From Burkholderiaceae bacterium (GTDB taxonomy: Bacteria > Pseudomonadota > Gammaproteobacteria > Burkholderiales > Burkholderiaceae_C): DNA of 64,000 nt. The position numbers and the translations under genes were made by a program. The stretch lies in the NCBI GenBank assembly GCA_026125795.1, contig JAHCKM010000002.1, positions 1,550,001 to 1,614,000 of the forward strand. The letters are read 5' to 3'. The first letter of the stretch is position 1. Every line of letters starts with the position of its first letter. Below the pieces are notes generated by a model. That model saw only the letters and a list, made by a program, of their open reading frames with translations, made no database searches and was not told the origin of the DNA. This document shows positions 1 through 10,423 of the stretch, piece after piece.

Positions 1-722
1 AAGGCGTGGTGGCCGCATCGGTGCAAGGCAGCACCGGCGCACTGGTGGAGATCAACTGCGAGACCGACTTCGTCTCCAAGAATGACGCGTTCCTCGCCTT
101 CGCCAATGCATGTGCCAAGCTGGTGGCCGACAAGAACCCGGCCGACGTGGCGGCGCTGTCGGCGCTGCCGCTCGCGCAGGACGGCTTCGGCCCGACGGTG
201 GAGGACGTGCGCAAGGGCCTGATCGGCAAGATCGGCGAGAACATGTCGATCCGGCGCTTCAAGCGTTATGCCGGCGGCGGCAACCTGGCGCACTACCTGC
301 ACGGCACGCGCATCGGCGTGCTGGTGCAGTTCGAGGGCAGCGACGTCGCGGCCAAGGACACGGCCATGCACATCGCGGCGATGAAGCCGGTGGCGCTGTC
401 GTCTTCCGACGTGCCGGCCGACCTGGTCGCCAAGGAACGCAAGATCGCCACCGAGAAGGCCGCCGAGAGCGGCAAGCCGGCCGACATCGTGGCCAAGATG
501 GTGGAAGGTTCGGTACAGAAATACCTCAAGGAGGTGTCGCTGGCCAACCAGCCCTTCGTGAAGGACGCCACCGGCAAGCAGACCGTCGAGCAGATGCTCA
601 AGGCCGCCAACACCAAAGTCTTGGGGTTCACCTTGTACGTGGTGGGCGAGGGCATCGAGAAGCGCGCGGACGACTTTGCCGCTGAAGTGGCGGCGCAGGT
701 GGCCGCGGCCAAGGGACAGTGA
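1..722 (+). CDS. tsf: Elongation factor Ts, 5' end outside window
   Basis: EF-Ts is the guanine nucleotide exchange factor that recharges EF-Tu with GTP in the cytoplasm. The frame is already open at the left edge (first whole codon at base 3) and the last 239 codons are present, so only the N-terminal UBA-like region is missing. The motif [12 protein letters not shown] near the left edge is the conserved EF-Tu-contacting TDFV element; the remainder has the alanine/lysine-rich dimerisation region expected of the family. It ends 78 bases before pyrH, the usual rpsB-tsf-pyrH-frr order. The true start cannot be seen. Confidence 0.97.
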   Translation, partial: GVVAASVQGSTGALVEINCETDFVSKNDAFLAFANACAKLVADKNPADVAALSALPLAQDGFGPTVEDVRKGLIGKIGENMSIRRFKRYAGGGNLAHYLHGTRIGVLVQFEGSDVAAKDTAMHIAAMKPVALSSSDVPADLVAKERKIATEKAAESGKPADIVAKMVEGSVQKYLKEVSLANQPFVKDATGKQTVEQMLKAANTKVLGFTLYVVGEGIEKRADDFAAEVAAQVAAAKGQ

Positions 723-800
723 GACGTCGCGTGGGCGGTGCTTGTCTGCCGCCGCGTAAACTGCGCGCCTGACGCCAAGGTTGCCTGGGAGAATCGCCGG

Positions 801-1511
801 ATGCCGGCCTACAAGCGAATCCTGCTGAAGTTGTCCGGCGAAGCGCTGATGGGTGAGGATGCCTATGGCATCAACCGCGGCACCATCGTTCGCATGGTGC
901 GCGAGTTGAAGGAAGTCACCGAACTGGGCGTCGAACTGGCGGTTGTGATCGGCGGCGGCAACATCTTCCGCGGCGTGGCGGGCGGCTCGGTCGGCATGGA
1001 TCGTGCCACCGCCGACTACATGGGCATGCTCGCCACGGTGATGAACTCGCTCGCGCTGGCCGACACCATGCGCCAGGCCGGGATGACGGCGCGCGTGATG
1101 TCGGCCATCGCGATCGAGCAGGTGGTCGAGCCCTATGTGCGCCCAAAGGCGCTGCAGTACCTCGAAGAAGGCAAGGTGGTGGTGTTCGCGGCTGGCACCG
1201 GCAACCCATTCTTCACCACCGACACCGCCGCCGCGCTGCGCGGCGCCGAGGTCGGCGCCGAGGTGGTGCTCAAGGCCACCAAGGTCGACGGCGTGTACAG
1301 CGCCGATCCCAACAAGGACCGTTCGGCGACGCGTTATGCGTCGATCAGCTTCGACGACGCGATCGCGCGCAACCTGCAGGTGATGGACGCCACTGCCTTC
1401 GCGTTGTGCCGCGACCAGAAACTGCCGATCCGGGTGTTCTCGATCATCAAGCCAGGCGCGTTGACACGCGTGGCGCAGGGCGAGGACGAGGGCACGCTGG
1501 TGCACGTGTAG
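801..1511 (+). CDS. pyrH: UMP kinase
   Basis: Phosphorylates UMP to UDP with ATP in pyrimidine nucleotide synthesis; bacterial UMP kinases are hexamers of the amino-acid-kinase fold, unrelated to eukaryotic UMP/CMP kinase. The product is 236 residues, the usual family length. Visible motifs are [10 protein letters not shown] at the N-terminus, [10 protein letters not shown], and [16 protein letters not shown] near the acceptor site. The ATG at 801 is chosen over upstream in-frame starts because the protein begins at the conserved lysine-containing strand and GGGAG lies about 10 bases upstream. A TAAACT hexamer at 757-762 could be a -10 element for a promoter in the tsf-pyrH gap, but no good -35 accompanies it. 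Confidence 0.97.
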   Translation: MPAYKRILLKLSGEALMGEDAYGINRGTIVRMVRELKEVTELGVELAVVIGGGNIFRGVAGGSVGMDRATADYMGMLATVMNSLALADTMRQAGMTARVMSAIAIEQVVEPYVRPKALQYLEEGKVVVFAAGTGNPFFTTDTAAALRGAEVGAEVVLKATKVDGVYSADPNKDRSATRYASISFDDAIARNLQVMDATAFALCRDQKLPIRVFSIIKPGALTRVAQGEDEGTLVHV

Positions 1512-1540
1512 CGCAATCGCACGCGCAAGGAGACACATCG

Positions 1541-2107
1541 ATGGCCAACACCATCCCCGAGATCAAGAAGCAGGCCGAGGCGAAGATGGCGAAGTCGGTC
1601 GAGGCGCTGAAGCACGAGCTGCAGAAGATACGCACCGGCCGCGCGCACCCCGGCATCCTCGATCAGGTGCATGTCGACTACTACGGCTCGTCGGTGCCCA
1701 TCAGCCAGGTGGCCAACGTGTCGCTGCTCGATGCACGCACGATCAGCGTTCAGCCGTGGGAGAAAGGCATGGGCTCGAAGATCGAGAAGGCCATCCGCGA
1801 GAGCGACCTCGGTCTCAACCCGGCCGCGCAAGGCGACTTGCTGCGCGTGCCGATGCCACCGCTGACCGAGGAACGCCGTAAGGAGCTCACCAAGGTCGTG
1901 CGCCATGCCGGCGAGGAGGCCAAGGTCGCGGTGCGCAACCTGCGCCGCGATGCCAACGAACACCTGAAGAAGCTGCTGAAGGACAAGCAGGTCGCCGAGG
2001 ACGAAGAGCGCCGGGCACAGGATGATGTACAGAAGATGACCGATCGCACCGTGGCCGAGATCGACAAGCTGGTGCACGCCAAGGAAGGCGAGGTGCTGGC
2101 CGTTTGA
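1541..2107 (+). CDS. frr: Ribosome recycling factor
   Basis: RRF works with EF-G to split post-termination ribosomes. The product is 188 residues, all of it the alpha-helical RRF domain, with the conserved [13 protein letters not shown] and the LTEERRKEL region. The ATG at 1541 has an AAGGAG Shine-Dalgarno at 1528-1533. It lies 29 bases after pyrH, and its stop codon overlaps the TTG start of uppS, so the two are probably translationally coupled. Confidence 0.97.
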   Translation: MANTIPEIKKQAEAKMAKSVEALKHELQKIRTGRAHPGILDQVHVDYYGSSVPISQVANVSLLDARTISVQPWEKGMGSKIEKAIRESDLGLNPAAQGDLLRVPMPPLTEERRKELTKVVRHAGEEAKVAVRNLRRDANEHLKKLLKDKQVAEDEERRAQDDVQKMTDRTVAEIDKLVHAKEGEVLAV

Positions 2108-2886
2108 CGGCCAGCCCCGAAGCCTTCGGTCGGTCCGAACGTCTGCCGGTGCAGCGCGATCTGAAACCCGTTCCACGTCACGTGGCCATCGTGATGGATG
2201 GCAACGGCCGCTGGGCCAAGAAGCGTTTCATGCCGCGTTTCTTCGGCCACAAGCAGGGCGTCGATTCGCTGGTGCGTTGTGTCCAGGCATGCTCCGACCG
2301 CGGCATCGAGTACCTCACGGTGTTCGCGTTCTCGTCGGAGAACTGGAAGCGGCCCGATGAAGAAGTGTCGGGCCTGCTCGGGCTGGTGCTGGTGGCGGTG
2401 TCGAAGTACCTGCGCAAACTGGCGGAGAAGGGCGTGCGAATCCGCATCGTCGGCGATCGCAGTGCGGTCAACGACAAGGTGCGGGCGGCGTGGGACGAAG
2501 CCGAGCGCGCCACCGAGCACAACACCCGGATCACGCTGTCGGTGGCGTTCAATTACGGCGGCCGCTGGGACGTGGTGCAGGCCTGTCGCCGCGCCATCGA
2601 GATGGGTCTGCGTGCGGAGCAGGTCACCGAGCAGTCGTTGTCGTCGCTGATGGCGCTGTCGCATGCGCCCGATCCCGATCTGTTCATCCGCACCGGCGGC
2701 GAGGTGCGCATCAGCAACTTTCTGCTGTGGCAGGTGGCTTACGCGGAGCTGTACTTCACCGACTGCCTGTGGCCGGACTTCGACGAGGCGCAGCTCGACG
2801 CTGCGCTGGCCGCGTTTGCCGGGCGTGAGCGGCGCTTTGGAGACGTGCGCGCCGCGGCGCTCGTGCCGTCGGCGGACGCCGCCTGA
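2104..2886 (+). CDS. uppS: Undecaprenyl diphosphate synthase (cis-prenyltransferase)
   Basis: Adds eight isopentenyl units to farnesyl diphosphate in cis, giving the C55 carrier for peptidoglycan and O-antigen. The product is 260 residues. The catalytic Asp sits in [12 protein letters not shown] near residue 35; the FSSENWKRP and [18 protein letters not shown] motifs bind diphosphate and IPP. The start is a TTG overlapping the frr stop; GAGGTG at 2089-2094 is a well-placed ribosome site, and the next GTG (2149) would remove residues before the conserved core only. Followed after 2 bases by cdsA. Confidence 0.96.
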   Translation: MTASPEAFGRSERLPVQRDLKPVPRHVAIVMDGNGRWAKKRFMPRFFGHKQGVDSLVRCVQACSDRGIEYLTVFAFSSENWKRPDEEVSGLLGLVLVAVSKYLRKLAEKGVRIRIVGDRSAVNDKVRAAWDEAERATEHNTRITLSVAFNYGGRWDVVQACRRAIEMGLRAEQVTEQSLSSLMALSHAPDPDLFIRTGGEVRISNFLLWQVAYAELYFTDCLWPDFDEAQLDAALAAFAGRERRFGDVRAAALVPSADAA

Positions 2887-2888
2887 CG

Positions 2889-3725
2889 ATGCTGGCACAG
2901 CGCATCGCAACGGCGCTCGTGCTGGTGGCACTGCTGCTGCTGACGTTATGGGCGAGCAGCCCATGGCCGTTTGTCGGTCTGACGCTGCTGCTGATCAGTG
3001 CCGCGGCTTGGGAGTGGGCGCGGCTGAACGGCTTGCCGCCGAAGATGTCCCTGGTGTGCGGGGTGTTGCTCGCCGGTGCCGGGCTGGGGCTGGTGCTGTC
3101 GGCGCGCACGGCGAACGAATCGCACACGCTGTGGCTGCTCGCCGCCGCCGCATGGTTGATCGGCGGCGCCCTCGTGCTGCGCGCCGGGCCCAAGCGCTGG
3201 GCACAGTGGCCGCAAGGCCTGCGCATCGCGGTCGGCGCGCTGTTGCTGGTGGTGGCCTGGTGGGCGCTGGCCCAGGCGCGCATCACCGGGGTCAACTACC
3301 TGCTGTCGGTGTTGTGCATCGTGTGGGCGGCCGACATCGCGGCGTACTTCGGCGGTCGAGCCTTCGGGCGCCACAAGCTGGCGCCCAGCATCAGCCCCGG
3401 CAAGAGCTGGGAGGGCGTGGTCAGCGGCATGCTGGGCGTGCTGGCGCTGGCCGCGTTCTGGCTGATGCTCGACACGCGCATGGCGGCCGACTCGGCCAGC
3501 GTGTTCACGCTGCTCAAGCAGCGCTTCGGCCTGGTGTTGATGACCTTGGCCGTGTTGGCGCTGGCGGCCATGAGTGTCGTGGGCGACTTGTTCGAGTCGC
3601 TGATCAAGCGCGCGGTCGGCGCAAAAGACTCCAGTGCGTTGTTGCCGGGGCACGGCGGCGTGCTGGACCGCGTCGACGCCCTGCTGCCGGTGCTGCCGTG
3701 CGCCATGGCACTGACCACGTGGTGA
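2889..3725 (+). CDS. cdsA: Phosphatidate cytidylyltransferase (CDP-diglyceride synthase)
   Basis: Converts phosphatidic acid and CTP to CDP-diacylglycerol, the branch point for all phospholipids. The 278-residue protein is an integral membrane protein with about eight hydrophobic segments. The CDP-DAG synthase signature is near the C-terminus: SLIKRAVGAKDSS followed by LLPGHGGVLDRVDALL, with the conserved Lys-Asp and Asp-Arg-x-Asp. It starts 2 bases after the uppS stop. It is followed by a 136-base gap, the first sizeable break in this operon, which has a G-run-rich inverted stretch before dxr. Confidence 0.95.
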   Translation: MLAQRIATALVLVALLLLTLWASSPWPFVGLTLLLISAAAWEWARLNGLPPKMSLVCGVLLAGAGLGLVLSARTANESHTLWLLAAAAWLIGGALVLRAGPKRWAQWPQGLRIAVGALLLVVAWWALAQARITGVNYLLSVLCIVWAADIAAYFGGRAFGRHKLAPSISPGKSWEGVVSGMLGVLALAAFWLMLDTRMAADSASVFTLLKQRFGLVLMTLAVLALAAMSVVGDLFESLIKRAVGAKDSSALLPGHGGVLDRVDALLPVLPCAMALTTW

Positions 3726-3861
3726 TTCCAGGCACCAGCGACAATCCCCGGTATGGCATGGACTGCACGCACGCTTTGCTGGTTGCCGCTCGGGCCCGGA
3801 CAGCGCCTTTTCATGGCTCCTGGGGCGCATCACCGCCTGGGGGCGGTCGGGTGCCGCTGAA

Positions 3862-5055
3862 ATGACGCCTCGACAACGGCTGTGCATCCTCGGCGCCACC
3901 GGGTCCGTGGGCATGAGCACGCTCGAGGTGGTCGCGCGCCATCCGGAGCGCTTTGAGGTGGTGGCACTCACCGCGCGCCAGCGGGTCGACGAACTGGCCG
4001 AACTCTGCGAGCGCTGGCGGCCGCGCTTTGCGGCAGTGGACGACGCATCCGGCGCGCGATGGCTGCGCGATCGCCTGATGCGCTCCGGCGTGCGCACCGA
4101 AGTGCTGCACGGCCGCGGCGCGCTGAGCGAGCTGGCCTCGCATCCCGATGTCGACACGGTGATGGCGGCGATCGTCGGCGCGGCCGGCCTGGACGCCTGC
4201 CTGGCAGCGGCGCGCGCCGGCAAGCGGCTGCTGCTGGCCAACAAGGAGGCACTGGTCGTCGGTGGCAGCCTGTTCATGCGCGCCGTCGAGTCGGGCCGCG
4301 CCACGCTTCTGCCGGTGGACAGCGAACACTCGGCGATCTTCCAATGCCTGCCGCTGGAGCGCGCGACCTGGCCGCAGCGCATCGATCACATCGTGCTCAC
4401 CGCGTCGGGCGGGCCGTTTCGCGACCGCGATCGGGCGTCGCTCCACGGCGTGACGCCCGATGAAGCCTGTGCCCATCCCAACTGGGTGATGGGGCGCAAG
4501 ATCTCGGTCGACTCCGCCACCATGATGAACAAGGCGCTCGAGGTGATCGAGGCGCGCTGGCTGTTCGGTCTGTCGCCCGACAACGTGCGCGTGGTGATGC
4601 ATCCGCAGAGCATCGTGCATTCGATGGTCGTGATGCGTGACCAGTCGGTGCTGGCGCAGCTCGGCACACCCGACATGAAGGTGCCGATCGCCTGTGCGCT
4701 GGCCTGGCCCGAGCGCATCGAGTCCGGCGCGGCGCCGCTCGACTTCGCGTCGATGGGCTCGTTGACTTTTCGTGATGCCGACCGGACGCGTTACCCGGCG
4801 TTGCGGCTGGCCTACGATTGCCTGCGCGCCCCGCCGGGTGCCACGAATGTGCTCAACGCAGCCAACGAGGTCGCGGTGGCGGCGTTTCTCGACGGCGCGA
4901 TCCGCTTCCCCGACATCGACGCCGTCAACGACGCCACGTTGGCGCAACTCGCCGGCGGCTTCGGCCCGCAGGATTCGCTCGACGACCTGCTGGATCTCGA
5001 TGAACGCGCGCGCGCGGCGGCGCGCCAGCATGTCAAGCGCAGGGCCATCGCATGA
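3862..5055 (+). CDS. dxr: 1-deoxy-D-xylulose-5-phosphate reductoisomerase
   Basis: Makes MEP from DXP with NADPH, the committed step of the MEP isoprenoid pathway (target of fosmidomycin). The 397 residues include the NADPH-binding GATGSVGMSTLEVV at residues 10-23, NKEALVVGG, the metal-binding DSEHSAIFQCL, the flexible loop SGGPFRD and the HPNWVMGRKISVDSATMMNKALE stretch split over substrate-binding residues. The ATG at 3862 gives the family-typical N-terminus. The stop overlaps the rseP start (ATGA). The same pathway is served by ispDF at 61498. Confidence 0.97.
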   Translation: MTPRQRLCILGATGSVGMSTLEVVARHPERFEVVALTARQRVDELAELCERWRPRFAAVDDASGARWLRDRLMRSGVRTEVLHGRGALSELASHPDVDTVMAAIVGAAGLDACLAAARAGKRLLLANKEALVVGGSLFMRAVESGRATLLPVDSEHSAIFQCLPLERATWPQRIDHIVLTASGGPFRDRDRASLHGVTPDEACAHPNWVMGRKISVDSATMMNKALEVIEARWLFGLSPDNVRVVMHPQSIVHSMVVMRDQSVLAQLGTPDMKVPIACALAWPERIESGAAPLDFASMGSLTFRDADRTRYPALRLAYDCLRAPPGATNVLNAANEVAVAAFLDGAIRFPDIDAVNDATLAQLAGGFGPQDSLDDLLDLDERARAAARQHVKRRAIA

Positions 5056-6413
5056 TCACGGTGCTCGCTTTCATCGTCACGCTCGGCCTGCTGATCGTCG
5101 TGCACGAGTACGGACACTATCGCGTCGCGGTGGCATGCGGCGTGAAGGTGCTGCGCTTCTCGGTGGGCTTCGGCCGCACGCTGTGGCGCCGCCAGCGCGG
5201 CGAGACCGAGTTTGTCATCGCCGCGCTGCCGCTGGGCGGCTACGTGCGCATGCTCGACGAGCGCGAGGCCGCGGTGCCCGCGCACGAGGTGCACCGCGCG
5301 TTCAACCGAGCCTCGTTGTGGAAGCGCACGGCGATCGTCGCCGCCGGTCCGCTGGCCAACCTGCTGCTGGCGGTGCTGCTGTACGCGTCGGCGCACTGGA
5401 TCGGCATCGAAGAGCCCAAGGCGATTCTCGGCACGCCGCCGGCGGCGAGCGCGTTCGAGCGTGCCGGGTTGACTGCCGGCGACTGGGTGCGCGCCTACGC
5501 CGAAGGCGACAGCCAATGGCGTGACCTGGCGTCGCTCAACGAGCTGAACTGGCAGGTGATGCGCCATGCACTCGACCGCGAGGACCTGCAGCTGCTGGTC
5601 ACCGATGCGCAGGGACGCGGCCAGCGCTCGGTCGTGCTCGAGCTCGGTCGCGTGCAGGCGCGTGAGATCGATGCCGACACGGTCCGCCGCATCGGCTTGC
5701 CGAGCGCGTTCCGCGAGCCGGTGATGGGCGAGGTCCGCGCCGGCGGGCCGGCCGCGGCAGCCGGACTGCGCGCCGGGGACCGCATCGTTCGCATCGACGG
5801 GCAGCGCATCGACGAGGCGCTGCCCGTGTTCGAGCGCATTCGCAACGCGGTGCGCGACGGCAACGGCGTGCCGATGGACTGGCAGGTGATACGCGACGGC
5901 GCAACGCTCAACATCAGCGTGACGCCGCGCGTGATCACCGAGGGTCCGCGCCCGATCGGGCGCATCGACGCCGCCGTGGGCACGCCGCCGCAACGCGTGG
6001 TGGTGCGCCACGGTGCGATCGACGGCCTGGTCAAAGGCGCGCAGCGCACCTGGGACATGGCCCTGCTGAGCCTGAAGATGCTCGGCCGCATCGTGATCGG
6101 CGAGGCGTCGGTGCGCAACTTGAATGGTCCGCTGACGATCGCCGATGCCGCCGGACAATCGGCGCAGCAAGGGTTCGTCACCTTCATCGGCTTTCTCGCC
6201 GTGGTGAGCTTGAGCATCGGCGTGTTGAACCTGCTGCCGCTGCCGATGCTCGATGGCGGACACCTGATGTATTATCTTTTCGAGGCCGTCACCGGTCGTC
6301 CCGTGTCGGACCTCTGGCTCGCACGGCTGCAGCGCGGCGGCGTCGCGATCCTGCTGCTGGTCATGTCGGTGGCGCTGTACAACGACGTGGCCCGATTGCT
6401 GGGCCTGCACTGA
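5052..6413 (+). CDS. rseP: RseP/YaeL site-2 intramembrane metalloprotease
   Basis: Zinc protease that cuts within the inner membrane and completes degradation of the anti-sigma-E factor when outer-membrane proteins misfold. The 453 residues have the catalytic HEYGH at 18-22 in the first membrane segment, the GFG after it, tandem PDZ-like regions in the middle (RAGGPAAAAGLRAGDRI is typical) and the second active-site motif MLDGGHLMYY near residue 400. ATG overlaps the dxr stop by 4 bases. Its place before bamA and skp fits a role in envelope quality control. Confidence 0.96.
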   Translation: MITVLAFIVTLGLLIVVHEYGHYRVAVACGVKVLRFSVGFGRTLWRRQRGETEFVIAALPLGGYVRMLDEREAAVPAHEVHRAFNRASLWKRTAIVAAGPLANLLLAVLLYASAHWIGIEEPKAILGTPPAASAFERAGLTAGDWVRAYAEGDSQWRDLASLNELNWQVMRHALDREDLQLLVTDAQGRGQRSVVLELGRVQAREIDADTVRRIGLPSAFREPVMGEVRAGGPAAAAGLRAGDRIVRIDGQRIDEALPVFERIRNAVRDGNGVPMDWQVIRDGATLNISVTPRVITEGPRPIGRIDAAVGTPPQRVVVRHGAIDGLVKGAQRTWDMALLSLKMLGRIVIGEASVRNLNGPLTIADAAGQSAQQGFVTFIGFLAVVSLSIGVLNLLPLPMLDGGHLMYYLFEAVTGRPVSDLWLARLQRGGVAILLLVMSVALYNDVARLLGLH

Positions 6414-6432
6414 CCCAGTCGTCCCGACGAGC

Positions 6433-8736
6433 ATGCTCTGTGTTTCCGAGGTGAATCCGCTGCGCCCGCTGGCCGCCGCGGTGGTGGTGGCGATCGGCCT
6501 CGCCGCCGGCCGCGCCCATGCCGTGGAGCCCTTCGTGCTGCAGGACATCCGCGTTGAAGGCCTGCAGCGCACCGACGCCGGCACGGTGTTCGCGGCGCTG
6601 CCTTTTCGCATCGGCGACACCTACAACGACGACAAGGGCGCGACCGCGCTGCGCTCTCTGTTTGCCACCGGCCTGTTTAAGGACGTGCGCATCGAGATCG
6701 AGGGCAACGTCGTCGTCGTCATCGTCGAAGAGCGCCCGGTGATCCAGACCGTCACCTTCGTCGGGCTGAAGGAGTTCGACCGCGAGCAGCTGATCAAGTC
6801 GCTCAAGGAGTCGGGCATCGGCGAGGGCTTGCCGTTCGACAAGGCCCTGGTCGACCGCGCCGAGCAGGAGATCAAGCGCCAGTACCTGTCGCGCAGCCTG
6901 TACGGCGCCGAGGTGGTGACCACCATCACGCCGGTAGAGCGCAACCGTGTCAACGTGACGTTCACCATGACCGAAGGCGATGCCGCGCGCATCGCCGAGA
7001 TCCGCATCCTCGGCAGCAAGGTGTTCTCCGAGGGTACGCTGGTGGGACTGATGGAGCTCACCACCAGCGGCTGGCTGACCTGGTACACGAAGAACGACCG
7101 TTACTCGCGCGCCAAGCTCAACGCCGACCTCGAGACCATCCGCTCGTACTACCTCAACCGCGGTTACCTCGAGTTCAACGTCGAGTCGACACAGGTCACG
7201 ATCTCGCCCGACAAGCAGGAGATCTCGATCACGATCACCGTGAGCGAAGGCCAGCCTTACACGGTGACCGGCGTGCGGCTGCAGGGCGACTACCTCGGCA
7301 AGGAAGACGAGTTTCGCCGGCTGGTGCGCATCAAGCCGGGCGAGCCGTATCGCGCGATCGACGCCACCGAAACGACCAAGGCGTTCTCCGACCGCTTCGC
7401 GGTCTACGGCTATGCCTTCGCGCGCGTCGATGCCACACCCGAGATCGACCGCGCGACCGGCCAGGTGGCCATCACGTTGCGCGCCGATCCGCAGCGCCGC
7501 GTGTACGTGCGCCGCGTCGAGGTGGCCGGCAACACGCGCACGCGCGACGAGGTGGTGCGGCGCGAGTTCCGTCAGTTCGAGTCGTCGTGGTACGACGGAC
7601 AGAAGATCAAGCTTTCGCGCGATCGTGTAGATCGCCTCGGCTACTTCAAGGACGTGACCGTCGACACCAACGAGGTCGCCGGCTCGCCCGACCAGGTGGA
7701 TCTCACGGTCAACGTGACGGAGAAGCCCACCGGCAACCTGTCGCTCGGCATGAGCTTTTCCAGCACCGAGAAGCTGGCGTTCGCGGCCTCGGTCAAGCAG
7801 GACAACGTGTTCGGCTCGGGTAACTACCTGGGGGTCGAGGTGAACACCAGCCGCTATTCGCGTGCGCTGGTGCTGAGCACGGTCGATCCGTACTTCACCA
7901 TCGACGGCGTGTCGCGCGCGATCGACGTGTACTACCGCACCTCGCGTGCGATCAACAGCCTGGCCGACGAGTACCAGATCGTCACGCCGGGCGCAGCGGT
8001 GCGCTTTGGCGTGCCGTTCTCGGAATTCGACACGGTGTTCTTCGGCATCGGTGCGGAGCGCACCGAGATCAAGGGCACCAACTCGATTCCGAACGCGTAC
8101 TTCCTGTATCGCGACCTGTACGGACCCACCAGCAACTCGTTTCCCCTCACCATCGGTTGGGCGCGCGACCAGCGCGACAGCGTGATCGCGCCGACCACCG
8201 GCCGCTTCCAGCGCGTCAACCTGGAGTGGGGTGCGTTCGGCGACGTGCGCTACCTGCGTTCGAACTTTCAGTTCCAGCAGTACATCCCGCTGACCACCCG
8301 GTTCACGCTGGGCGTCAACGCCGAGCTTGGCATCGGCAAGGGCCTGGGCGACCGGCCGTTCCCGATCTTCAAGAACTTCTATGGCGGCGGCCTCGGGTCG
8401 GTGCGTGTGTTCGAGCAGAGCTCGCTCGGCGTGGTGGATCCGACCGGCGCGTACATCGGCGGTGCCAAACGTCTCAACGTCAACGCCGAGCTGTATGTGC
8501 CCGTTCCAGGGTCCGGCAACGACAAGTCGCTGCGCATCTTCGGCTTCATGGACACGGGCAACGTATGGAGCGACGGTGAACCGATGCGAGCCGGTGACCT
8601 GCGCGCGTCGGCGGGTGTCGGCCTGTCCTGGATCTCGCCGGTGGGGCCCTTGAAGTTGAGCTGGGGTAAACCCTTGCGCAGCAAGCCGACGGATAGAATC
8701 CAGCAATTCCAGTTTCAGATCGGGACCGCGTTCTGA
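6433..8736 (+). CDS. bamA: Outer membrane protein assembly factor BamA
   Basis: Core of the BAM complex that inserts beta-barrel proteins into the outer membrane. The 767-residue product has a signal peptide (about 30 residues, cleavage likely after RAHA), five POTRA domains to about residue 420, and a 16-strand barrel ending in the terminal phenylalanine expected for barrel insertion. The barrel has the conserved region around GAFGDVRYLRSNF. The ATG at 6433 lies 19 bases after rseP; a GTG at 6451 is a possible alternative and would leave a shorter signal peptide. The stop overlaps the skp start. Confidence 0.97.
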   Translation: MLCVSEVNPLRPLAAAVVVAIGLAAGRAHAVEPFVLQDIRVEGLQRTDAGTVFAALPFRIGDTYNDDKGATALRSLFATGLFKDVRIEIEGNVVVVIVEERPVIQTVTFVGLKEFDREQLIKSLKESGIGEGLPFDKALVDRAEQEIKRQYLSRSLYGAEVVTTITPVERNRVNVTFTMTEGDAARIAEIRILGSKVFSEGTLVGLMELTTSGWLTWYTKNDRYSRAKLNADLETIRSYYLNRGYLEFNVESTQVTISPDKQEISITITVSEGQPYTVTGVRLQGDYLGKEDEFRRLVRIKPGEPYRAIDATETTKAFSDRFAVYGYAFARVDATPEIDRATGQVAITLRADPQRRVYVRRVEVAGNTRTRDEVVRREFRQFESSWYDGQKIKLSRDRVDRLGYFKDVTVDTNEVAGSPDQVDLTVNVTEKPTGNLSLGMSFSSTEKLAFAASVKQDNVFGSGNYLGVEVNTSRYSRALVLSTVDPYFTIDGVSRAIDVYYRTSRAINSLADEYQIVTPGAAVRFGVPFSEFDTVFFGIGAERTEIKGTNSIPNAYFLYRDLYGPTSNSFPLTIGWARDQRDSVIAPTTGRFQRVNLEWGAFGDVRYLRSNFQFQQYIPLTTRFTLGVNAELGIGKGLGDRPFPIFKNFYGGGLGSVRVFEQSSLGVVDPTGAYIGGAKRLNVNAELYVPVPGSGNDKSLRIFGFMDTGNVWSDGEPMRAGDLRASAGVGLSWISPVGPLKLSWGKPLRSKPTDRIQQFQFQIGTAF
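8674..8699 (+). promoter_or_regulatory. Candidate internal promoter for skp in bamA 3' end
   Basis: TTGCGC at 8674-8679 and TAGAAT at 8694-8699, with a short 14-base spacer, lie 37 bases before the skp start. Internal promoters at this point would let the chaperone be raised independently of bamA. The spacing is not ideal, so this is only suggestive. Confidence 0.25.
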
Positions 8737-9272
8737 TGATCCACCTCACTCGCACCGGGCCGGCCTTTCGGGTCTTGACGGCCATCACGGCGGCGGCGGG
8801 GTTGCTGGCCGGTGCGGCCAACGCCCAGGAGCTGAAGATCGGTTATGTCAACAGCGAACGCGTGTTGCGCGAGGCCACGCCTGCAAAGGCGGCGCAGACC
8901 AAGCTCGAAGGCGAGTTCGGCAAGCGCGAGAAAGACCTGAGCGAACAAGCCGGCCGCTTGAAGGCTGCGGCCGACAAGCTGGAGAAAGATGCGCCCACGC
9001 TGAGCGAGGCCGAGCGCAATCGCCGGCAGCGCGAGCTGGTGGAGCAGGATCGCGATCTGCAACGCAAGCGGCGCGAGTTCCAGGAGGACCTGAACCAGCG
9101 CAAGAACGAGGAGCTCGCCGCGGTGGTCGAGCGCGCCAATCGTGTGATCAAGCAGATCTTCGACCAGGAGAAGTACGACCTGATCGTTCAGGAGGTGGTG
9201 TTTGCCGGCCCGCGCGTCGACATCACCGACAAGGTCATCAAGGCGCTGAACGCGGCGCCGCCTTCGCGCTGA
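8736..9272 (+). CDS. skp: Periplasmic chaperone OmpH/Skp
   Basis: Holdase that carries unfolded outer-membrane proteins across the periplasm to BamA. The 178 residues start with a signal peptide (cleavage near AANA-QE, residue 30), then the [11 protein letters not shown] strand typical of the family and a long Lys/Glu/Arg-rich coiled coil, ending in the short [14 protein letters not shown] strand. The ATG overlaps the bamA stop by one base (TGATG), so translation is coupled to bamA. Confidence 0.94.
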   Translation: MIHLTRTGPAFRVLTAITAAAGLLAGAANAQELKIGYVNSERVLREATPAKAAQTKLEGEFGKREKDLSEQAGRLKAAADKLEKDAPTLSEAERNRRQRELVEQDRDLQRKRREFQEDLNQRKNEELAAVVERANRVIKQIFDQEKYDLIVQEVVFAGPRVDITDKVIKALNAAPPSR

Positions 9273-9300
9273 CATCGCGCCCGGCGCACGCGGCACGCCG

Positions 9301-10326
9301 GTGAACACGACCCGCCTGGCCGATATCGTTGCCGCACTCGGCGGCGAACTGCACGGCAACCCCGAGACGACGGTCGAGCGCATCGCGCCGCTCGATGGCG
9401 CCGACGAGCGCTCGATCGCGTTCCTGTCGCACAGCCGCCATGCCGCCAAGCTGGCGCAGTGCCGCGCTGCCTGCGTGATCGTGGCCCCCGCCTTGCAGGA
9501 GCAGGCGCGTGCGCGCGGTGCCACCCTGGTGCATCCGGATCCGTACCTGTACTACGCACGGCTGACGCGATGGTGGGTGCAGCGGCACGAGCCGATGCCG
9601 TCGCCCGGTGTGCACGCCAGCGCCGTGGTCGATGCGTCGGCGCAGCTCGATCCCACCGCACATGTCGGCGCGCTGGCCGTGGTGGGGGCCGGCGCGCGCA
9701 TTGGCCCGCATGCAGTGATCGGCGCGCAGGCGCATGTGGGCCGCGAAGCGCGTGTCGGCGAGCGCACGCGCCTGGCGCCGCACGTGATGTTGGGCGATCG
9801 CTGCACGATCGGTGCGCGATGCATCGTGCAGGCCGGTGCGGTGATCGGCGCCGACGGCTTCGGCTTCGCGCCGTTCGAAGGGCGCTGGGAGAAGATCGAG
9901 CAGCTCGGCGCAGTGGTGATCGGCGACGATGTCGAGATCGGCGCCAACACCTGCATCGACCGCGGCGCGCTCGGCGACACCGTGGTCGAGGATGGCGTCA
10001 AGCTCGACAACCTGATCCAGATCGCGCACAACGTGCACATCGGTGCACACACCGCGATGGCGGCCAAAGTGGGCATCGCCGGGTCCACGCGCATCGGCCG
10101 GCACGTGACCATCGGCGGCGCATCGGGCCTGGTTGGGCACATCGAGATCGCCGATCACGTGCACATCGACGCGGCAACCGTCGTCACGCGCTCGATCGCC
10201 AAGCCCGGGCGCTACAGCGGTCCGTTTCCGTTCGACGACAATGCGTCCTGGGAAAAGAACGCCGCCACCGTGCGTCAGCTCTACGCGCTGCGCGAACGGT
10301 TGCGTGCCTTGGAGAAGAAGTCATGA
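9301..10326 (+). CDS. lpxD: UDP-3-O-(3-hydroxyacyl)glucosamine N-acyltransferase
   Basis: Third step of lipid A synthesis: transfers an (R)-3-hydroxyacyl chain from ACP to the 2-amino group of acylated UDP-glucosamine. The 341 residues have an N-terminal uridine-binding domain (to about 100), a left-handed beta helix of hexapeptide repeats (about 105-300), with the catalytic His in [14 protein letters not shown], and a C-terminal helical part. The start is GTG at 9301, 28 bases after skp; no other start before the conserved N-terminus fits. Confidence 0.96.
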   Translation: MNTTRLADIVAALGGELHGNPETTVERIAPLDGADERSIAFLSHSRHAAKLAQCRAACVIVAPALQEQARARGATLVHPDPYLYYARLTRWWVQRHEPMPSPGVHASAVVDASAQLDPTAHVGALAVVGAGARIGPHAVIGAQAHVGREARVGERTRLAPHVMLGDRCTIGARCIVQAGAVIGADGFGFAPFEGRWEKIEQLGAVVIGDDVEIGANTCIDRGALGDTVVEDGVKLDNLIQIAHNVHIGAHTAMAAKVGIAGSTRIGRHVTIGGASGLVGHIEIADHVHIDAATVVTRSIAKPGRYSGPFPFDDNASWEKNAATVRQLYALRERLRALEKKS

Positions 10327-10423
10327 GACATCGCCGGGCCGCGCCGAGATGGCTCCCTTCGCAGGAGCCGCGCAGGCGCTGCTGCGGATCTTTGGGAGAC
10401 GTGAGCGCAGCGAACAAGGGGGC

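Noticed and set aside
3726-3861. Further copy of the intergenic repeat before dxr
   Set aside because: A G-run hairpin-like stretch near 3830-3860 is similar in flavour, but too little of the core matches to count it as a copy.
6361-8706. 781-codon open frame antisense to bamA
   Set aside because: Shadow frame; bamA has clear signal peptide, POTRA and barrel motifs.
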